A DNA stretch of 64,000 nt from Lolium rigidum (lineage: Eukaryota > Streptophyta > Magnoliopsida > Poales > Poaceae), in the NCBI RefSeq assembly GCF_022539505.1, contig NC_061512.1, forward strand, positions 256,572,510 through 256,636,509, in the 5' to 3' direction. The notes beneath the pieces were generated by a model, which saw only the letters and a program-made list of their open reading frames with translations, searched no databases and was not told where the DNA came from. How positions within the stretch are numbered: the stretch's first letter is position 1; each line of letters opens with the position of its first letter. A program made the translations under genes and the position numbers. Positions 44,503-56,113 of the stretch are shown one piece after another.

Positions 44503-44944
44503 ATGTATTGTATCGTTTAATTATCGTTCTTTTCGTGAACAACACCAGCATACAGCCCTTCACGAGACTAGAATGTGTTAACCTTGGCAGCTAACGCATC
44601 AAGCTTCATAAATAAGTGGCTGGCACCTGTATCCTTTGTTTCCGCGACCTGAGGTTGTGTGTTCGATTACCGTCACCTACACAAGTTCTTTTATGTGTTT
44701 ATTCATCAACTGACAGGCGGGACCGTATTGAGGAGGCACCACGAAACGGCCATATGTGCTAGAGGGAAATATGCAGGGGCATTTCTGCAAAAAGGACGTT
44801 GGCACGTGTCCGCTTCTCGGTTGTTTGGAGTAGTTTTGCACATAAAAGACAAGTTGTGGGACTGCTATAGTCTATTTTACAAGAAGTGCGACTAATTTGC
44901 ACATCATACACAAGTTGTGGGACTGAAGGTGTATATACCTCAAG

Positions 44945-45789
44945 GAAAAACAGCAGACTCGTCGCAGAGGCGTTGATGGAGAATGAATGGTTGACTGATA
45001 TAGATATGGACTTGTCGGTTGAGGGATGTGCGCAATGCGTCAGGCTATGGGAGGAGATCGAGACTGTGCCCAGAGACAGCCAAATCCCGGACTCCTTCTT
45101 TTGGACGGGATCGGCCTCAGGAACCTATTCCGCGAAGGACACATATCGTCTGCTTTGCCAGGGATCTACGCAATTCAACATGTATGAAGCAATCTGGAAA
45201 TCCTTTGCCCCACCCAAAGGAAAGATCTTTGCTTGGCTAGCCGTGAGGTATCGCCTCTGGACCTCGGATCGGCGACAACGCCATGGGCTCCAGGAGAATA
45301 TCAACCCTTGTGCGGTTTGCTTACAAGAGGAGGACACCGTTGATCACATCATCATGCAATGCCCCTATGCTCACCAAGCTTGGTTTGGGTGCCTAACTGC
45401 TGCGGGGCTAAACATTGTGGAGCCAGGGAGAGATAGCCGCTTGGAGCCATGGTGGGATGCGGCACGAAGCTTGTTTTGCAAGAAGGACAGGAAAAGCTTC
45501 GACACGCTGGTGTTGCTCACGGCATGGCGGTTGTCGAAGCAACGGAACGCTAGAGTTTTCGGAAACACGACGGAGCTCCTTAGGAGGATCGCAGACGAGT
45601 TCAACATGTGGAAACTCGCTAGAGTAGGAGGGAGACTTTTGATGCCGCGAGAGTAGGTCTTTTTGTGTTGAGTGTGTGAGTGGGCTGGCACATTGTTCGC
45701 AATGTTGCTTGCCGTCTTGTAAATGTTCTATGCTCCCTTCTATAAAGATTTGGTACGCCAATTTGGCGTACCCTCGAAAAAAAAGAAGA
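44945..45789 (+). pseudogene. LINE ORF2 C-terminal part with zf-RVT domain, 3' UTR and poly(A)
   Basis: An open frame runs to the stop at 45654-45656. It contains the zf-RVT signature: FFWTGSASGTYSAKDTYRLL, PPKGKIFAWLAVRYRLWTSDR, then C-x2-C and H-x4-C spacing in CAVCLQEEDTVDHIIMQCPYA. A 120-bp 3' UTR ends TTGGCGTACCCTCG followed by an A-rich tail at 45777-45784. RT catalytic motifs and endonuclease are absent, so the LINE was 5' truncated before or after being split by the Mutator-like element. In a live element this domain would bind template RNA. Confidence 0.8.
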
Positions 45790-47125
45790 CGAAAGGAAAG
45801 CTTCACATGCCCACGATGGAAATTCCATCAATATGGCCCAGCCCCATACTTGGGTCGTTGGCCAGCCCCTGTAGGGGTTGCGGGAGTCCATATTTTAGCC
45901 CAATAATGCTATACTTATGGACGTGTTGGGCTTATAAAAATCTTACGAACAGACGTGTAGGTGTTTGGTTGGTTCAGTTTGAAACTCTCTCCTAAATAAG
46001 CGGGCCACGTTCTCATATTTTGCCTGGGTGCTGTGTGTCCGTAGGGTGATTCCGTAAATGTTATCTGTAGGTGTAGCATTGTTGATTTTAGCCCAAAGAA
46101 TTGTGCGGCGAAATAAGTAGCGATGCGGGACGCCACAACACAATCAGGTAATGAGGGATTGCTATTTAGAGATAAAAGATATAGAGATATAAGACGATTG
46201 TGAGGAACCACTAAAACTTATCTAGGATTTCGTCCTTTCGTTGACGGCGTTGTTGGTCCGCTCCGCCTCCGGTGGCTTTGGGGCCTTGGAGGCATGGCAG
46301 ACTGCGGCCTCTTGCAGGCGAGAAATAGCCTCTTGCAGGTCAGAATATTTCAGTTCTTCCGACGGAGACAGAAATGGTGCTTGTCTAGTCTCCATGCATA
46401 CCACATCTGGAGGGAGTGTTGGGACAAGATAGGCATGCTGTTGGCAGAAACGACGCTGGTCTTGTCCCCGGACACGCTAAAATAGGGATAGTGTGTTGGA
46501 TCAAGGCTCGGATGCGACAGCTCCCACCTTGTTCCTGGGCACGTTGAGGTTATGGCCGCCCCGATTTTCCGACCACGGGCAGTTTGTTTGCTTTGTTGAG
46601 ATGGGATGTGAAAAAACCGTTTTACGGGAAGTAGAGTTCATGTAGGATTCCCTGGGTTGCGCAAGGGAACCCTACACGTGGGACTAACTGTCCCATGAAC
46701 GGAGAGACTACCAAATGGCTCGTCACCTCGGGGGTCAGAACACGTTGGATCGCGGCCAACGTGCCCCGGGCGGTAGGCAAGGGCATTTGTGATCAGTCCC
46801 CTCCAGTAACATGAAGCTCAACAAATAAAAAATGAGGACAACCGCAAACATACGACCCTCCCCAGGAAATGGGTTAGTGGTTTACATGTCTATTTTGCAG
46901 ATAGGAAATGGCGCTATTCGCTTGATTACAAGAAGAAAACATGAAAAAATGGCCTCCTGAAAGAGGAAAGTCTTTCCTTATAGTTTTGTGTGTTTGATCA
47001 CAACACTAGAATGTAACTTTACCTTGTGCATAGTTGTTGAAATATATGTAAGTACACGGTGTTATTGTGACCCTCTCGAGATCAGAAGACCAAGATCGTA
47101 GCCAGACATAGTTGATAGCTTTTTC
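45790..47125. other. Intergenic DNA, no recognised gene
   Basis: A short minus-strand frame at 46222-46404 repeats the residues RLQEA (EAISRLQEAAVCH) because AGCCTCTTGCAGG is duplicated at 46308 and 46329. Near 46623-46700 two arms, TAGGATTCCCTGGGT and AAGGGAACCCTACACG, hint at an inverted repeat. Nothing else was identified. Confidence 0.35.
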
Positions 47126-47345
47126 GGTTATTTGTGTGTGTCCCCCGAGGCAACAATTGGAGAGGTTAATTGTTGCAAGCCGTACGTCTGGGTGAAACAC
47201 TCCGAGACGCGCTTGAGAAACATGCGTCCAGTGTTGTCGAACCACACATCCATGCCCCACATGGTGGTACGCCGATTGCCAACCTCACGCAGCTTCAGTT
47301 CACGGGATTTACGGTCCTCCAACAAGTCCGCGAACTTCTTAGGCA
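47126..47345 (-). pseudogene. B3 DNA-binding domain fragment
   Basis: A minus-strand frame of 65 codons reads SRELKLREVGNRRTTMWGMD, then VWFDNTGRMFLKRVSECF, matching the middle of a plant B3 (REM-type) domain. In REM proteins that region has K-L-R-E/D...W-V-E...G...L-GW-F. The usual downstream strand (GD-L-F) is missing and the fragment is bounded by unrelated DNA. Probably a transposed or decayed gene piece. Confidence 0.5.
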
Positions 47346-47829
47346 GCGACTACAACAAAGAATAGAGCAGGCCATGAACATCATTAGACCTAATCTGACA
47401 AAAATGACACCTAAACTGAGTACCATACCAATTTTTTAGATGAAGCATCATTTATTATAGCGAAGAACTCACAGTTCATCGTATGCAAGCCCGCATGTTG
47501 ATCGTACAAAAAAGTCTGACATCAGTTACATCTAGCAGACATGCCAAAATAACAAGGTTTCGAAACATGACTAAATGCATTCTAGCACCAGCAAGGTTCA
47601 CTAGAAATTTAGGACTATATGCAGTCTAGCAGCTCATGGCTGCAAGTATACATATCAGTTGTAGCTAGTTTCGAAATAAGAGTATCGAACCACGAGGAGC
47701 TGCTAGTAATGATCTTGATATCCCTTGCTACTTTCTACTAGAGGTTACTTAATAATTGTTTTCTAATCTCAAAATAATAAAAGAGGGTGTTGTAAATAGT
47801 TCCAGGAAAAGTAAATTAAGCAGTAAACG
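47346..47829. other. AT-rich DNA next to an old LTR
   Basis: Part (47640-47760) resembles internal or leader text of cereal Gypsy elements (GAGTATCGAACCACGAGGAG). Boundaries are not resolved. Confidence 0.35.
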
Positions 47830-48431
47830 TTATATAAAAAGGGTTGAAACTTATAAGACAAAGTAAATTAAGCACTGGAACTCTTGTTAATAAAGATGAA
47901 ATATGCAGATGCTACAGTGCCAGTTCCTGTTTTCTGCAATTTTTGTATTTCAGAAAAGTTGTACAGGAAATATTCTCGGAATTGGACGAAACGAAAGCCG
48001 AAGTTCCTATTTTACTGTCACGAAGAAGGAGTCCAGAGGGAAGACAGAGAAGAACCAGGATGTGGCCACACCACCCCTAGGCGCGGCCCACCCTGGTCGC
48101 GCCTAGGTATGGCGTGGGCCCCTCGGGTGTCCACCGACCTCGCCCTTCCGCCTATAAATTCACATCCTCGGGAAAACCCTAAACACCCGAGCCTGCATTC
48201 ACGAGAAGTTCCGTAGCCGCTGCCATCATCGACCCTGGTTCGGGTGGGTTCTGAAGCTCTTCCTGGCACCCTGAGGGAGAGGGGGATCATCACCGGAGGC
48301 TTCTTCATCACCATCCCCACCTCCGAAGTGATGCGTGAGTAGTTCATCTCTGGACTATGAGTCCATAGCAGTAGCTAGATGGTTATGTTCTCCTCATTGT
48401 GCTTCATGTTTAGACCTTGTGAGCTGCCTAT
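47830..48431 (+). repeat. Diverged LTR fragment, left part (host of element 5)
   Basis: It shares LTR blocks with elements 2 and 5 (ATATTCTCGGAATTGGACGAAA, CCGCCTATAAATTCAC, ATAGCAGTAGCTAGATGG) but is clearly more diverged. It is broken by element 5 at the CCTAT target (48427-48431) and continues at 55147. Confidence 0.75.
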
Positions 48432-50019
48432 TGATACGTCTCCGACGTATCGATAATTTCTTATGTTCTATGCCATATTATTGATGATACCTACATGTTT
48501 TATGCACACTTTATGTCATATTCGTGCATTTTCTGGAACTAACCTATTAACAAGATGCCGAAGTGCCGCTCTCGTTTTCTCGCTGTTTTTGGTTTCGTAA
48601 ATCCTAGTAACGAAATATTCTCGGAATTGGACGAAACGAAGACCCGTGGCCCTATTTTTCCACGGAGCTTCCGGAAGACCGAAGAACACACGAAGTGGGG
48701 CCACGAGGTGGCCAGGCTATAGGGCGGCGCGGCCCAAGCCCCGGCCGCGCCGACCTATAGCGTGGGCCCCTCGTGACGCCCCTTGACCTGCCCTTCCGCC
48801 TACTTAAAGCCTCCGTCGCGAAACCCCCGATGCGAAAAACCACGATACGGAAAACCTTACCGAGACGCCGTCGCCGCCGATCCCATCTCGGGGATTCTCG
48901 GAGATCTCCTCCGGCACCCCGCCGGAGAGGGGATTCATCTCCCGGAGGACTCTACACCGCCATGGTCGCCTCCGGAGTGATGAGTGAGTAGTTCACCCCT
49001 CGGACTATGGGTCCATAGCAGTAGCTAGATGGTTGTCTTCTCCTCATTGTGCTTCATTGTTGGATCTTGTGAGCTGCCTAACATGATCAAGATCATCTAT
49101 CCGTAATTCTATATGTTGTGTTTGTCGGGATCCGATGGATAGAGAATACCATGTCATGTTAATTATCAAGTTATTATACATGTGTTGTTTATGATCTTGC
49201 ATGCTCTCCGTTTCTAGTAGAGGCTCGGCCAAGTTTTTACTTTTAACTCCAAGAGGGAGTACTTATGCTCGATAGTGGGTTCATGCCTCGCATTGACACC
49301 GGGGGAGTGACAGAAACCCCTAAGGTTGTGTTGTGCTCGTTGCCACTAGGGATAAAACATTGGCGCTATGTCCGAGGATGTAGTTGTTGATTACATTACG
49401 CACCATACTTAATGCAATTGTCTGTTGCTAGCAACTTAATACTGGAGGGGGTTCGGATGATAACCTGAATAGGCATAGATGCAGTTGGATGGTGGTCTAT
49501 GTACTTTGTCATAATGCCCAATTAAATCTCACTATACTTATCATGTCATGTATGTGCATTGTTATGCCCTCTCTATTTGTCAATTGCCCGACTGTAATTT
49601 GTTCACCCAACATGCTTTTATCTTATGGGAGAGACACCTCTAGTGAACCGTGGACCCCGGTCCATTCTTTAATACCGAAATACAAATCTGCTACAATACT
49701 TGTTTTACTCGTTTTCTCTCGCAAACAATCATCTTCCACACAATACGGTTAATCCTTTGTTACGAGAAGCCGGTGAGATTGACAACCTCACTGTTTCGTT
49801 GGGGCAAAGTACTTTGGTTGTGTTGTGCAGGTTCCACGTTGGCGCCGGAATCTCCGGTGTTGCGCCGCACTACATCCCGCCGCCATCAACCTTCAACGTG
49901 CTTCTTGGCTCCTCCCGGTTCGATAAACCTTGGTTTCTTTCCGAGGGAAAACTTGCTGCTGTGCGCATCATACCTTCCTCTTGGGGTTGCCCAACGAACG
50001 TGTGAAATACACGCCATCA
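48432..50019 (+). repeat. 5' LTR of element 5 (1588 bp)
   Basis: Begins TGATACGTCTCCGACGTATC and ends CACGCCATCA. A TATA-like TACTTAAAG lies at 48801-48809. Confidence 0.93.
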
Positions 50020-50275
50020 AGCTCTTTTTCCGGCGCCGTTGTCGGGGAGATCAAGACACGCCGCAAGGGGAGTCTCCACTTCTCAATCTCTTTACTTTGT
50101 TTTTGTCTTGCTTTATTTTATTTACTACTTTGTTTGCTGCACTTATATCAAAACACAAAAAAATTAGTTGCTAGCTTTACTTTATTTGCTATCTTGTTTG
50201 CCATATCAAAAACACAAAAAAAATTAGTTTACTTGCATTTACTTTATCTAGTTTGCTTTATTTACTACCGCTAAA

Positions 50276-50956
50276 ATGAGTAATCCCGAAGTTGAAGTTC
50301 GTTCATTTAAGCAACAAGGGGGAGAATGTTTAAAAGATGCTTGGTATAGAATTAGTGATGCCCATAATAGGTGTACTAAGAAACACTCTACTACTATCCT
50401 ACTCGAGAATTTTTATGTTGGTATCTCTAGCTGGAATAGATATGTTCTTGATTGTCTCGCGGGAGGTAACTTCCTAGGTGCTCCCGCTTTAGAAGCTAGC
50501 TGCATTATTGAGAGTTTATTTGGAACACCACCTATTAATGAAACTAAAATTGAAACCTCCCTTGAGAATGTTATGAAAAAATTGGAAACCATAGAGAAAA
50601 ATTTTCCGAGTGTTGAAACTAAGTTGGAGATATTACTTGATAAAACTGATGAACTTGATAAATCCTTAGGAGGAATTGATGAAAGAATTAGTGTCCTAGG
50701 AACTTGTGTTGACCATGATAATCAAATTAATAGGATTGGCGAACTTGAAAAAGCTATGGGAATCTTGGGTTCAACCTTTTCATCTTTACAGTTTAGAGAG
50801 AAAGCTTATGTGGGAAAGGAGCAAAAGTTTATGTATGTGTCTAAAGTGCCTAAACCAAAGAAATATTATTATAGGCCTAAAATTGACAAAGCCCCTAGTA
50901 CCACTACAAATGGGGGAGCTTATGATATCAATGCTCCATCTCGCGATAACACTTGA
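50276..50956 (+). CDS. Gag-like protein of element 5 (226 aa)
   Basis: The first 95 residues are almost the same as the element 2 protein (FKQQGGECLKDAWYRI, LLENFYVGISSWNRY), i.e. the plant Gypsy gag region. A longer coiled-coil segment follows (ENVMKKLETIEKN, DELDKSLGGIDERI). The C-terminal half differs at scattered residues. The frame is open from ATG 50276 to the stop. No zinc knuckle or protease is present. Retention of an intact frame in two independent copies (here and 10481-11143) suggests the short Gag is what this family normally makes. Confidence 0.75.
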   Translation: MSNPEVEVRSFKQQGGECLKDAWYRISDAHNRCTKKHSTTILLENFYVGISSWNRYVLDCLAGGNFLGAPALEASCIIESLFGTPPINETKIETSLENVMKKLETIEKNFPSVETKLEILLDKTDELDKSLGGIDERISVLGTCVDHDNQINRIGELEKAMGILGSTFSSLQFREKAYVGKEQKFMYVSKVPKPKKYYYRPKIDKAPSTTTNGGAYDINAPSRDNT

Positions 50957-53545
50957 GATACACTTTCTGCGCCTAGCTGAAAGGCGTTAAAGAAAAGCGC
51001 TTATGGGAGACAACCCATGTTTTTACTACAGTATTTTTGTTTTATATTTGTGTCTTGGAAGTTGTTTACTACTGTAGCAACCTCTCCTTATCTTAGTTTT
51101 ATGTTTTGTTGTGCCAAGTAAAGTCTTTGATAGAAAAGTAAGTACTAGATTTGGATTATCTGCGCAGCTTCCGATTTCTTTGTCGTCACGAATCTGGGTC
51201 TATCTCCCCGTAGGTAGCTCAGAAAATTACGCCAATTTACGAGCATGATCCTCAGATATGTACGCAACTTTCATTCAATTTGAGAATTTTCGTTTGAGCA
51301 AGTCTGGTGGCCTAATAAAATCCATCTTTACGGACTGTTCTGTTTTGACAGATTCTGTCTTTTATTTCGCATTGCCTCTTTTGCTATGTTGGATGAATTT
51401 CTTTGATCCATTAATGTCCAGTAGCTTTATGCAATGTCCAGAAGTGTTAAGAATGATTGTGTCACCTCCGAACATGTGAATTTTTATTATGCACTAACCC
51501 TCTAATGAGTTGTTTCGAGTTTGGTGTGGAGGAAGTTTTCAAGGATCAAGAGAGGAGTATGATGCAATATGATCAAGGAGAGTGAAAGCTCTAAGCTTGG
51601 GGATGCCCCGTGGTTCACCCCTGCATATATTAAGAAGACTCAAGCTGTCTAAGCTTGGGGATGCCCAAGGCATCCCCTTCTTCATCGACAACATTATCAG
51701 GTTCCTCCCCTGAAACTATATTTTTACTCGGCCACATCTTATGTACTTTGCTTGGAGCGTCGGTTTGTTTTTGTTTTTTGTTTTGTTTGAATAAAATGGA
51801 TCCTAGCATTCACTTTATGGGAGAGAGACACGCTCCGCTGTTGCATATGGACAAATATGTCCTTAGGCCCTACTCATAGTATTCATGGCGAAGTTCTTCT
51901 TCGTTAAATTGTTATATGGTTGGAATTGGAAAATGATACATGTAGTAACTCTAAAATGTCTTGGATAATTTGATACTTGGCAATTGTTGTGCTCATGTTT
52001 AAGCTCTTGCATCATATACTTTGCACCCATTAATGAAGAAATACTTAGAGCTTGCTAATTTGGTTTGCATATTTGGTTTCTCTAGAGTCTAGATAACATC
52101 TAGTATTGAGTTTTGAACAACAAAGAAGACGGTATGAAGTCTTATAATGTTTACCATATGTCTTTTATGTGAGTTTTGCTGTACCGTTCATCCTTGTGTT
52201 TGTTTCAAATAACCTTGCTAGCCTAAACCTTGTATCGAGAGGGAATACTTCTCATGCATCCAAAATCCTTGAGCCAACCACTATGCCATTTGTGTCCACC
52301 ATACCTACCTACTACATGGTATTTACCCGCCATTCCAAAGTAAATTGCTTGAGTGCTACCTTTAAAATTCCATCATTCACCTTTGCAATATATAGCTCAT
52401 GGGACAAATAGCTTAAAAACTATTGTAGTATTGAATATGTACTTATGCACTTTATCTCTTATTAAGTTGCTTGTTGAGCGATAACCATGTTTCGGGGACG
52501 CCATCAACTATTCTTTGTTGAATATCATGTGAGTTGCTATGCATGTCCGTCTTGTCCGAAGCAAGAGAGATCTACCACCTTCATGGTTGGAGCATGCATG
52601 TTGTTAGAGAAGAACTTTGGGCCGCTAACTAAAGCCATGATTCATGGTGGAAGTTTCAGCTTTGGACATATATCCTCAATCTCATATGAGAATAAAAATT
52701 GTTGCCACATGCTTATGCATTAAAGAGGAGTCCATTATCTCGTTGTCCATGTTGTCCCGGTATGGATGTCTAAGTTGAGAATAATCAAAAGCGAGAAATC
52801 CAAAATGCGAGCTTTTTCCTTAGACCTTTGTACAAGCGGCATGGAGGTACCCCATTGTGACACTTGGTCAAAACATGTGCATTGCAAAGATCCGGTAGTC
52901 CAAGTTAATTAGGACAAGGTGCGGGCACTATTAGTATACTATGCATGAGACTTGCAACTTGTAAGATATAATGTACATAACTCATATGCTTTATTACTAC
53001 CGTTGACAAAATTGTTTCATGTTTTCAAAATAAAAGCTCTCGCACAAATATAGCAATCGATGCTTTCCTCTTTGAAGGACCATTCTCTTTACTTTTATGT
53101 TGAGTCAGCTTCACCTATCTCTCTCCACCTCAAGAAGCAAACACTTGTGTGAACCGTGCATTGATTCCTACATACTTGCATATTGTACTTGTTATATTAC
53201 TCTATGTTGACTATTATCCATGAGATATACATGTTACAAGTTGAAAGCAACCGCTGAAACTTAATCTTCCTTTGTGTTGCTTCAATACCTTTACTTTGAT
53301 TTATTGCTTTATGAGTTAACTCTTATGCAAGACTTATTAATACTTGTCTTGAAGTACTATTCATGAAAAGTCTTTGCTATATGATTCACCTGTTTACTCA
53401 TGTCATCACCATTGTTATGATCGCTGCATCCACTACATATGTTTACAAATAGCATGATCAAGGTTATGATGGCATATCACTTCAGAAATTATCTTTGTTA
53501 TCGTTTTACCTGCTCGGGACGAGCAGAACTAAGCTTGGGGATGCT

Positions 53546-55146
53546 TGATACGTCTCCGGCGTATCGATAATTTCTTATGTTCTATGCCATATTATTGATG
53601 ATACCTACATGTTTTATGCACACTTTATGTCATATTCGTGCATTTTCTCGTAACTAACCTATTAACAAGATGCCGAAGTGCGCGTCCTCGTTTTCCGCTG
53701 TTTTTGGTTTCGGAAATCCTAGTAACGAAATATTCTCGGAATTGGACGAAACGAAGACCCAGTGGACCTATTTTTCCACGGAGCTTCCGGAAGACCGAAG
53801 AACACACGAAGTGGGGCCACGAGGTGGCCAGGCTATAGGGCGGCGCGGCCCAAGCCCCGGCCGCGCCGACCTATAGCGTGGGCCCCTCGTGACGCCCCTT
53901 GACCTGCCCTTCCGCCTACTTAAAGCCTCCGCCGCGAACCCCCTGATGCGAAAAACCACGATACGGAAAACCTTACTGAGACGCCGTCGCCGCCGATCCC
54001 ATCTCGGGGGATTCTGGAGATCTCCTCCGGCACCCTGCCGGAGAGGGGATTCATCTCCCGGAGGACTCTACACCGCCATGGTCGCCTCCGGAGTGATGAG
54101 TGAGTAGTTCACCCCTGGACTATGGGTCCATAGCAGTAGCTAGATGGTTGTCTTCTCCTCATTGTGCTTCATTGTTGGATCTTGTGAGCTGCCTAACATG
54201 ATCAAGATCATCTATCTCGTAATTCTATATGTTGTGTTTGTCGGGATCCGATGGATAGAGAATACCATGTCATGTTAATTATCAAGTTATTATACATGTG
54301 TTGTTTATGATCTTGCATGCTCTCCGTTTCTAGTAGAGGCTCTGGCCAAGTTTTTACTTTTAACTCCAAGAGGGAGTACTTATGCTCGATAGTGGGTTCA
54401 TGCCTGCATTGACACCTGGGGAGTGACGAAACACCTAAGGTTGTGTTGTGCTCGTTGCCACTAGGGATAAAACATTGGCGCTATGTCCGAGGATGTAGTT
54501 GTTGATTACATTACGCACCATACTTAATGCAATTGTCTCGTTGCTAGCAACTTAATACCGGAGGGGGTTCGGATGATAACCCGAAGGTGGACTTTTTAGG
54601 CATAGATGCAGCTTGGATGGCGGTCTATGTACTTTGTCGTAATGCCCAATTAAATCTCACTATACTTATCATGTCATGTATGTGCATTGTTATGCCCTCT
54701 CTATTTGTCAATTGTCCGACTGTAATTTGCTCACCCAACATGCTTTTATCTTATGGGAGAGACACCTCTAGTGAACTGTGGACCCCGGTCCATTCTTTAA
54801 TACTGAAATACAAATCTGCTACAATACTTGTTTTACTGTTTTCTCTCGCAAACAATCATCTTCCACACAATACGGTTAATCCTTTGTTACAGCAAGCTCG
54901 GTGAGATTGACAACCTCACCGTTTCGTTGGGGCAAAGTACTTTGGTTGTGTTGTGCAGGTTCCACGTTGGCGCGGAATCTCTGGTGTTGCGCCGCACTAC
55001 ATCCCGCCGCCATCAACCTTCAACGTGCTTCTTGGCTCCTCGTGGTTCGATAAACCTTGGTTTCTTTCTGAGGGAAAACTTGCTGCTGTGCGCATCATAC
55101 CTTCCTCTTGGGGTTGCCCAACGAACGTGTGAAATACACGCCATCA
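53546..55146 (+). repeat. 3' LTR of element 5 (1601 bp)
   Basis: Matches 48432-50019 throughout and adjoins the right CCTAT. Differences from the 5' LTR are often CTG/CCG/CTCG alternations, for example near 49101 versus 54219. Confidence 0.93.
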
Positions 55147-55418
55147 CCTATCATGATCAAGATCATCATTATGTAATGCTACATGTTGTGTTTGCTGGGA
55201 TCCGATGAATATTGAATACTATGGTTGAGATTGATTATATACCTGCGTTATATGTTATTTGTGATCTTGCATGCTATCTGTTGCTAGTAGATGCTATGGC
55301 CAAGTATGTTCTTGTGACTCCAAGAGGGAGTATTTATGCTCGATAGTGGGTTCATGCCTCTAGTAATCTAGGAGAGTGACAGTAACTCCTAAGGTTGTAG
55401 ATGTGTTGTTGCTACTAG
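55147..55418 (+). repeat. Diverged LTR fragment, right part
   Basis: Continues 48431 after removal of element 5 (CATGATCAAGATCATC, TTGGGATCC-type and CTCCAAGAGGGAGTATTTATG blocks). It ends where CACTGGATGAAAAG begins. Confidence 0.7.
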
Positions 55419-56113
55419 CACTGGATGAAAAGTTCTGATACTCAACGTCCAATTTTCGTCAGGTATGGCCCCTTTTTCGTCGCCTATGGGCCTAACCCGA
55501 CGATATGGGTTTTGTGGTCGAAACGGCATCAGGCAAAGTCCTACCACGTTTTTTTCGGTTCGTCGCGTTCGGGCGCCCTTCCGCCATGGAAAATCGGACC
55601 GTTGCAGAAGTGTTTTCGGTAGCCCGTTGACTGCTGACGTCATGCAAACTGACACGTGGCAGACGCCGTTAACTGCCAGTTAACGCCGTTAATCTACTGA
55701 AACCCCGTGGTAGATGGTAGGCCCACACGAGGCCTGCCACGCCTTAAGCGGGCCAGCCCAATTAGTTTGCGGGCCGGGCCAGCTTACTTAGTTTGACCAG
55801 TCAACTATATAACTGGGCTGGTCTATTGGGTACATGGGCCGGGCCTTTAACAGGATAGTGGGTCCCACTTTTATTATTGGGCCAGCCCACTAACATGCTG
55901 GGCCAGCCCACTTGCTTTATGGTGGACCCCACTTACTAACATGCCGGCCCGTTAACATGAAGTGGGTCCCACCTGCTAACTGGGCCGGCCCGTTTAGTAA
56001 GTGGGGTCCACCCTAGAGCAAGTGGGCTGGCCCAATAAGTTAGTGGGCCGGCCCACTAAACATGTGGGCCCACTTTCCTGTTATCAAGCCGCCCCAATTA
56101 GTAGGTGGGGTCC
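55419..56113. mobile_element. Inverted-repeat DNA element, left part, with GGGCCGGCCC array
   Basis: It starts CACTGGATGAAAAGTTCTG, a CACT-type end that would suit a CACTA transposon but is not proven. From 55740 on, near-palindromes GGGCC(G/A)GCCC alternate with GTGGGTCCCAC and CTAACATG phrases. 55826-55900 is the inverted copy of 63527-63597 (TATTGGGTAC, GGGCCTTTAACAGGATAGTG). No transposase is visible. It is split by element 4 at GGTCC. Confidence 0.6.

Larger units (their letters stand above)
40795..44944. mobile_element. Mutator-like element inserted in a LINE, carrying an AP2/ERF pseudogene
   Basis: Long inverted arms are visible. The left (40795-41035, continuing at 43280) and the right (44620-44928, read inverted) share TCCCACAACTTGTC, AACCGAGAAGCGGACACGTG, AATGCCCCTGCATATTT and ACGGTCCCGCCTGTCAG. 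The left arm seems to lack about the outer 60 bp. LINE coding sequence resumes on the far side with the expected residues. The candidate target duplication (GAGAAAA near 40790, GGAAAAA near 44944) is degenerate, so the Mutator class rests on the arms and gene cargo. A Harbinger transposon and a Stowaway MITE are nested inside. Confidence 0.65.
48432..55146 (+). mobile_element. Element 5: complete gag-only Gypsy-type LTR retrotransposon (6715 bp)
   Basis: LTRs 48432-50019 and 53546-55146 flank a 3.5-kb interior. CCTAT is duplicated at 48427-48431 and 55147-55151. The primer-site motif lies at about 50031-50046, and AAGCTTGGGGATGCT precedes the 3' LTR. It has one Gag-like ORF and no pol. It is the same family and size as element 2, on the opposite strand, and is inserted in an older related LTR. 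Confidence 0.94.
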
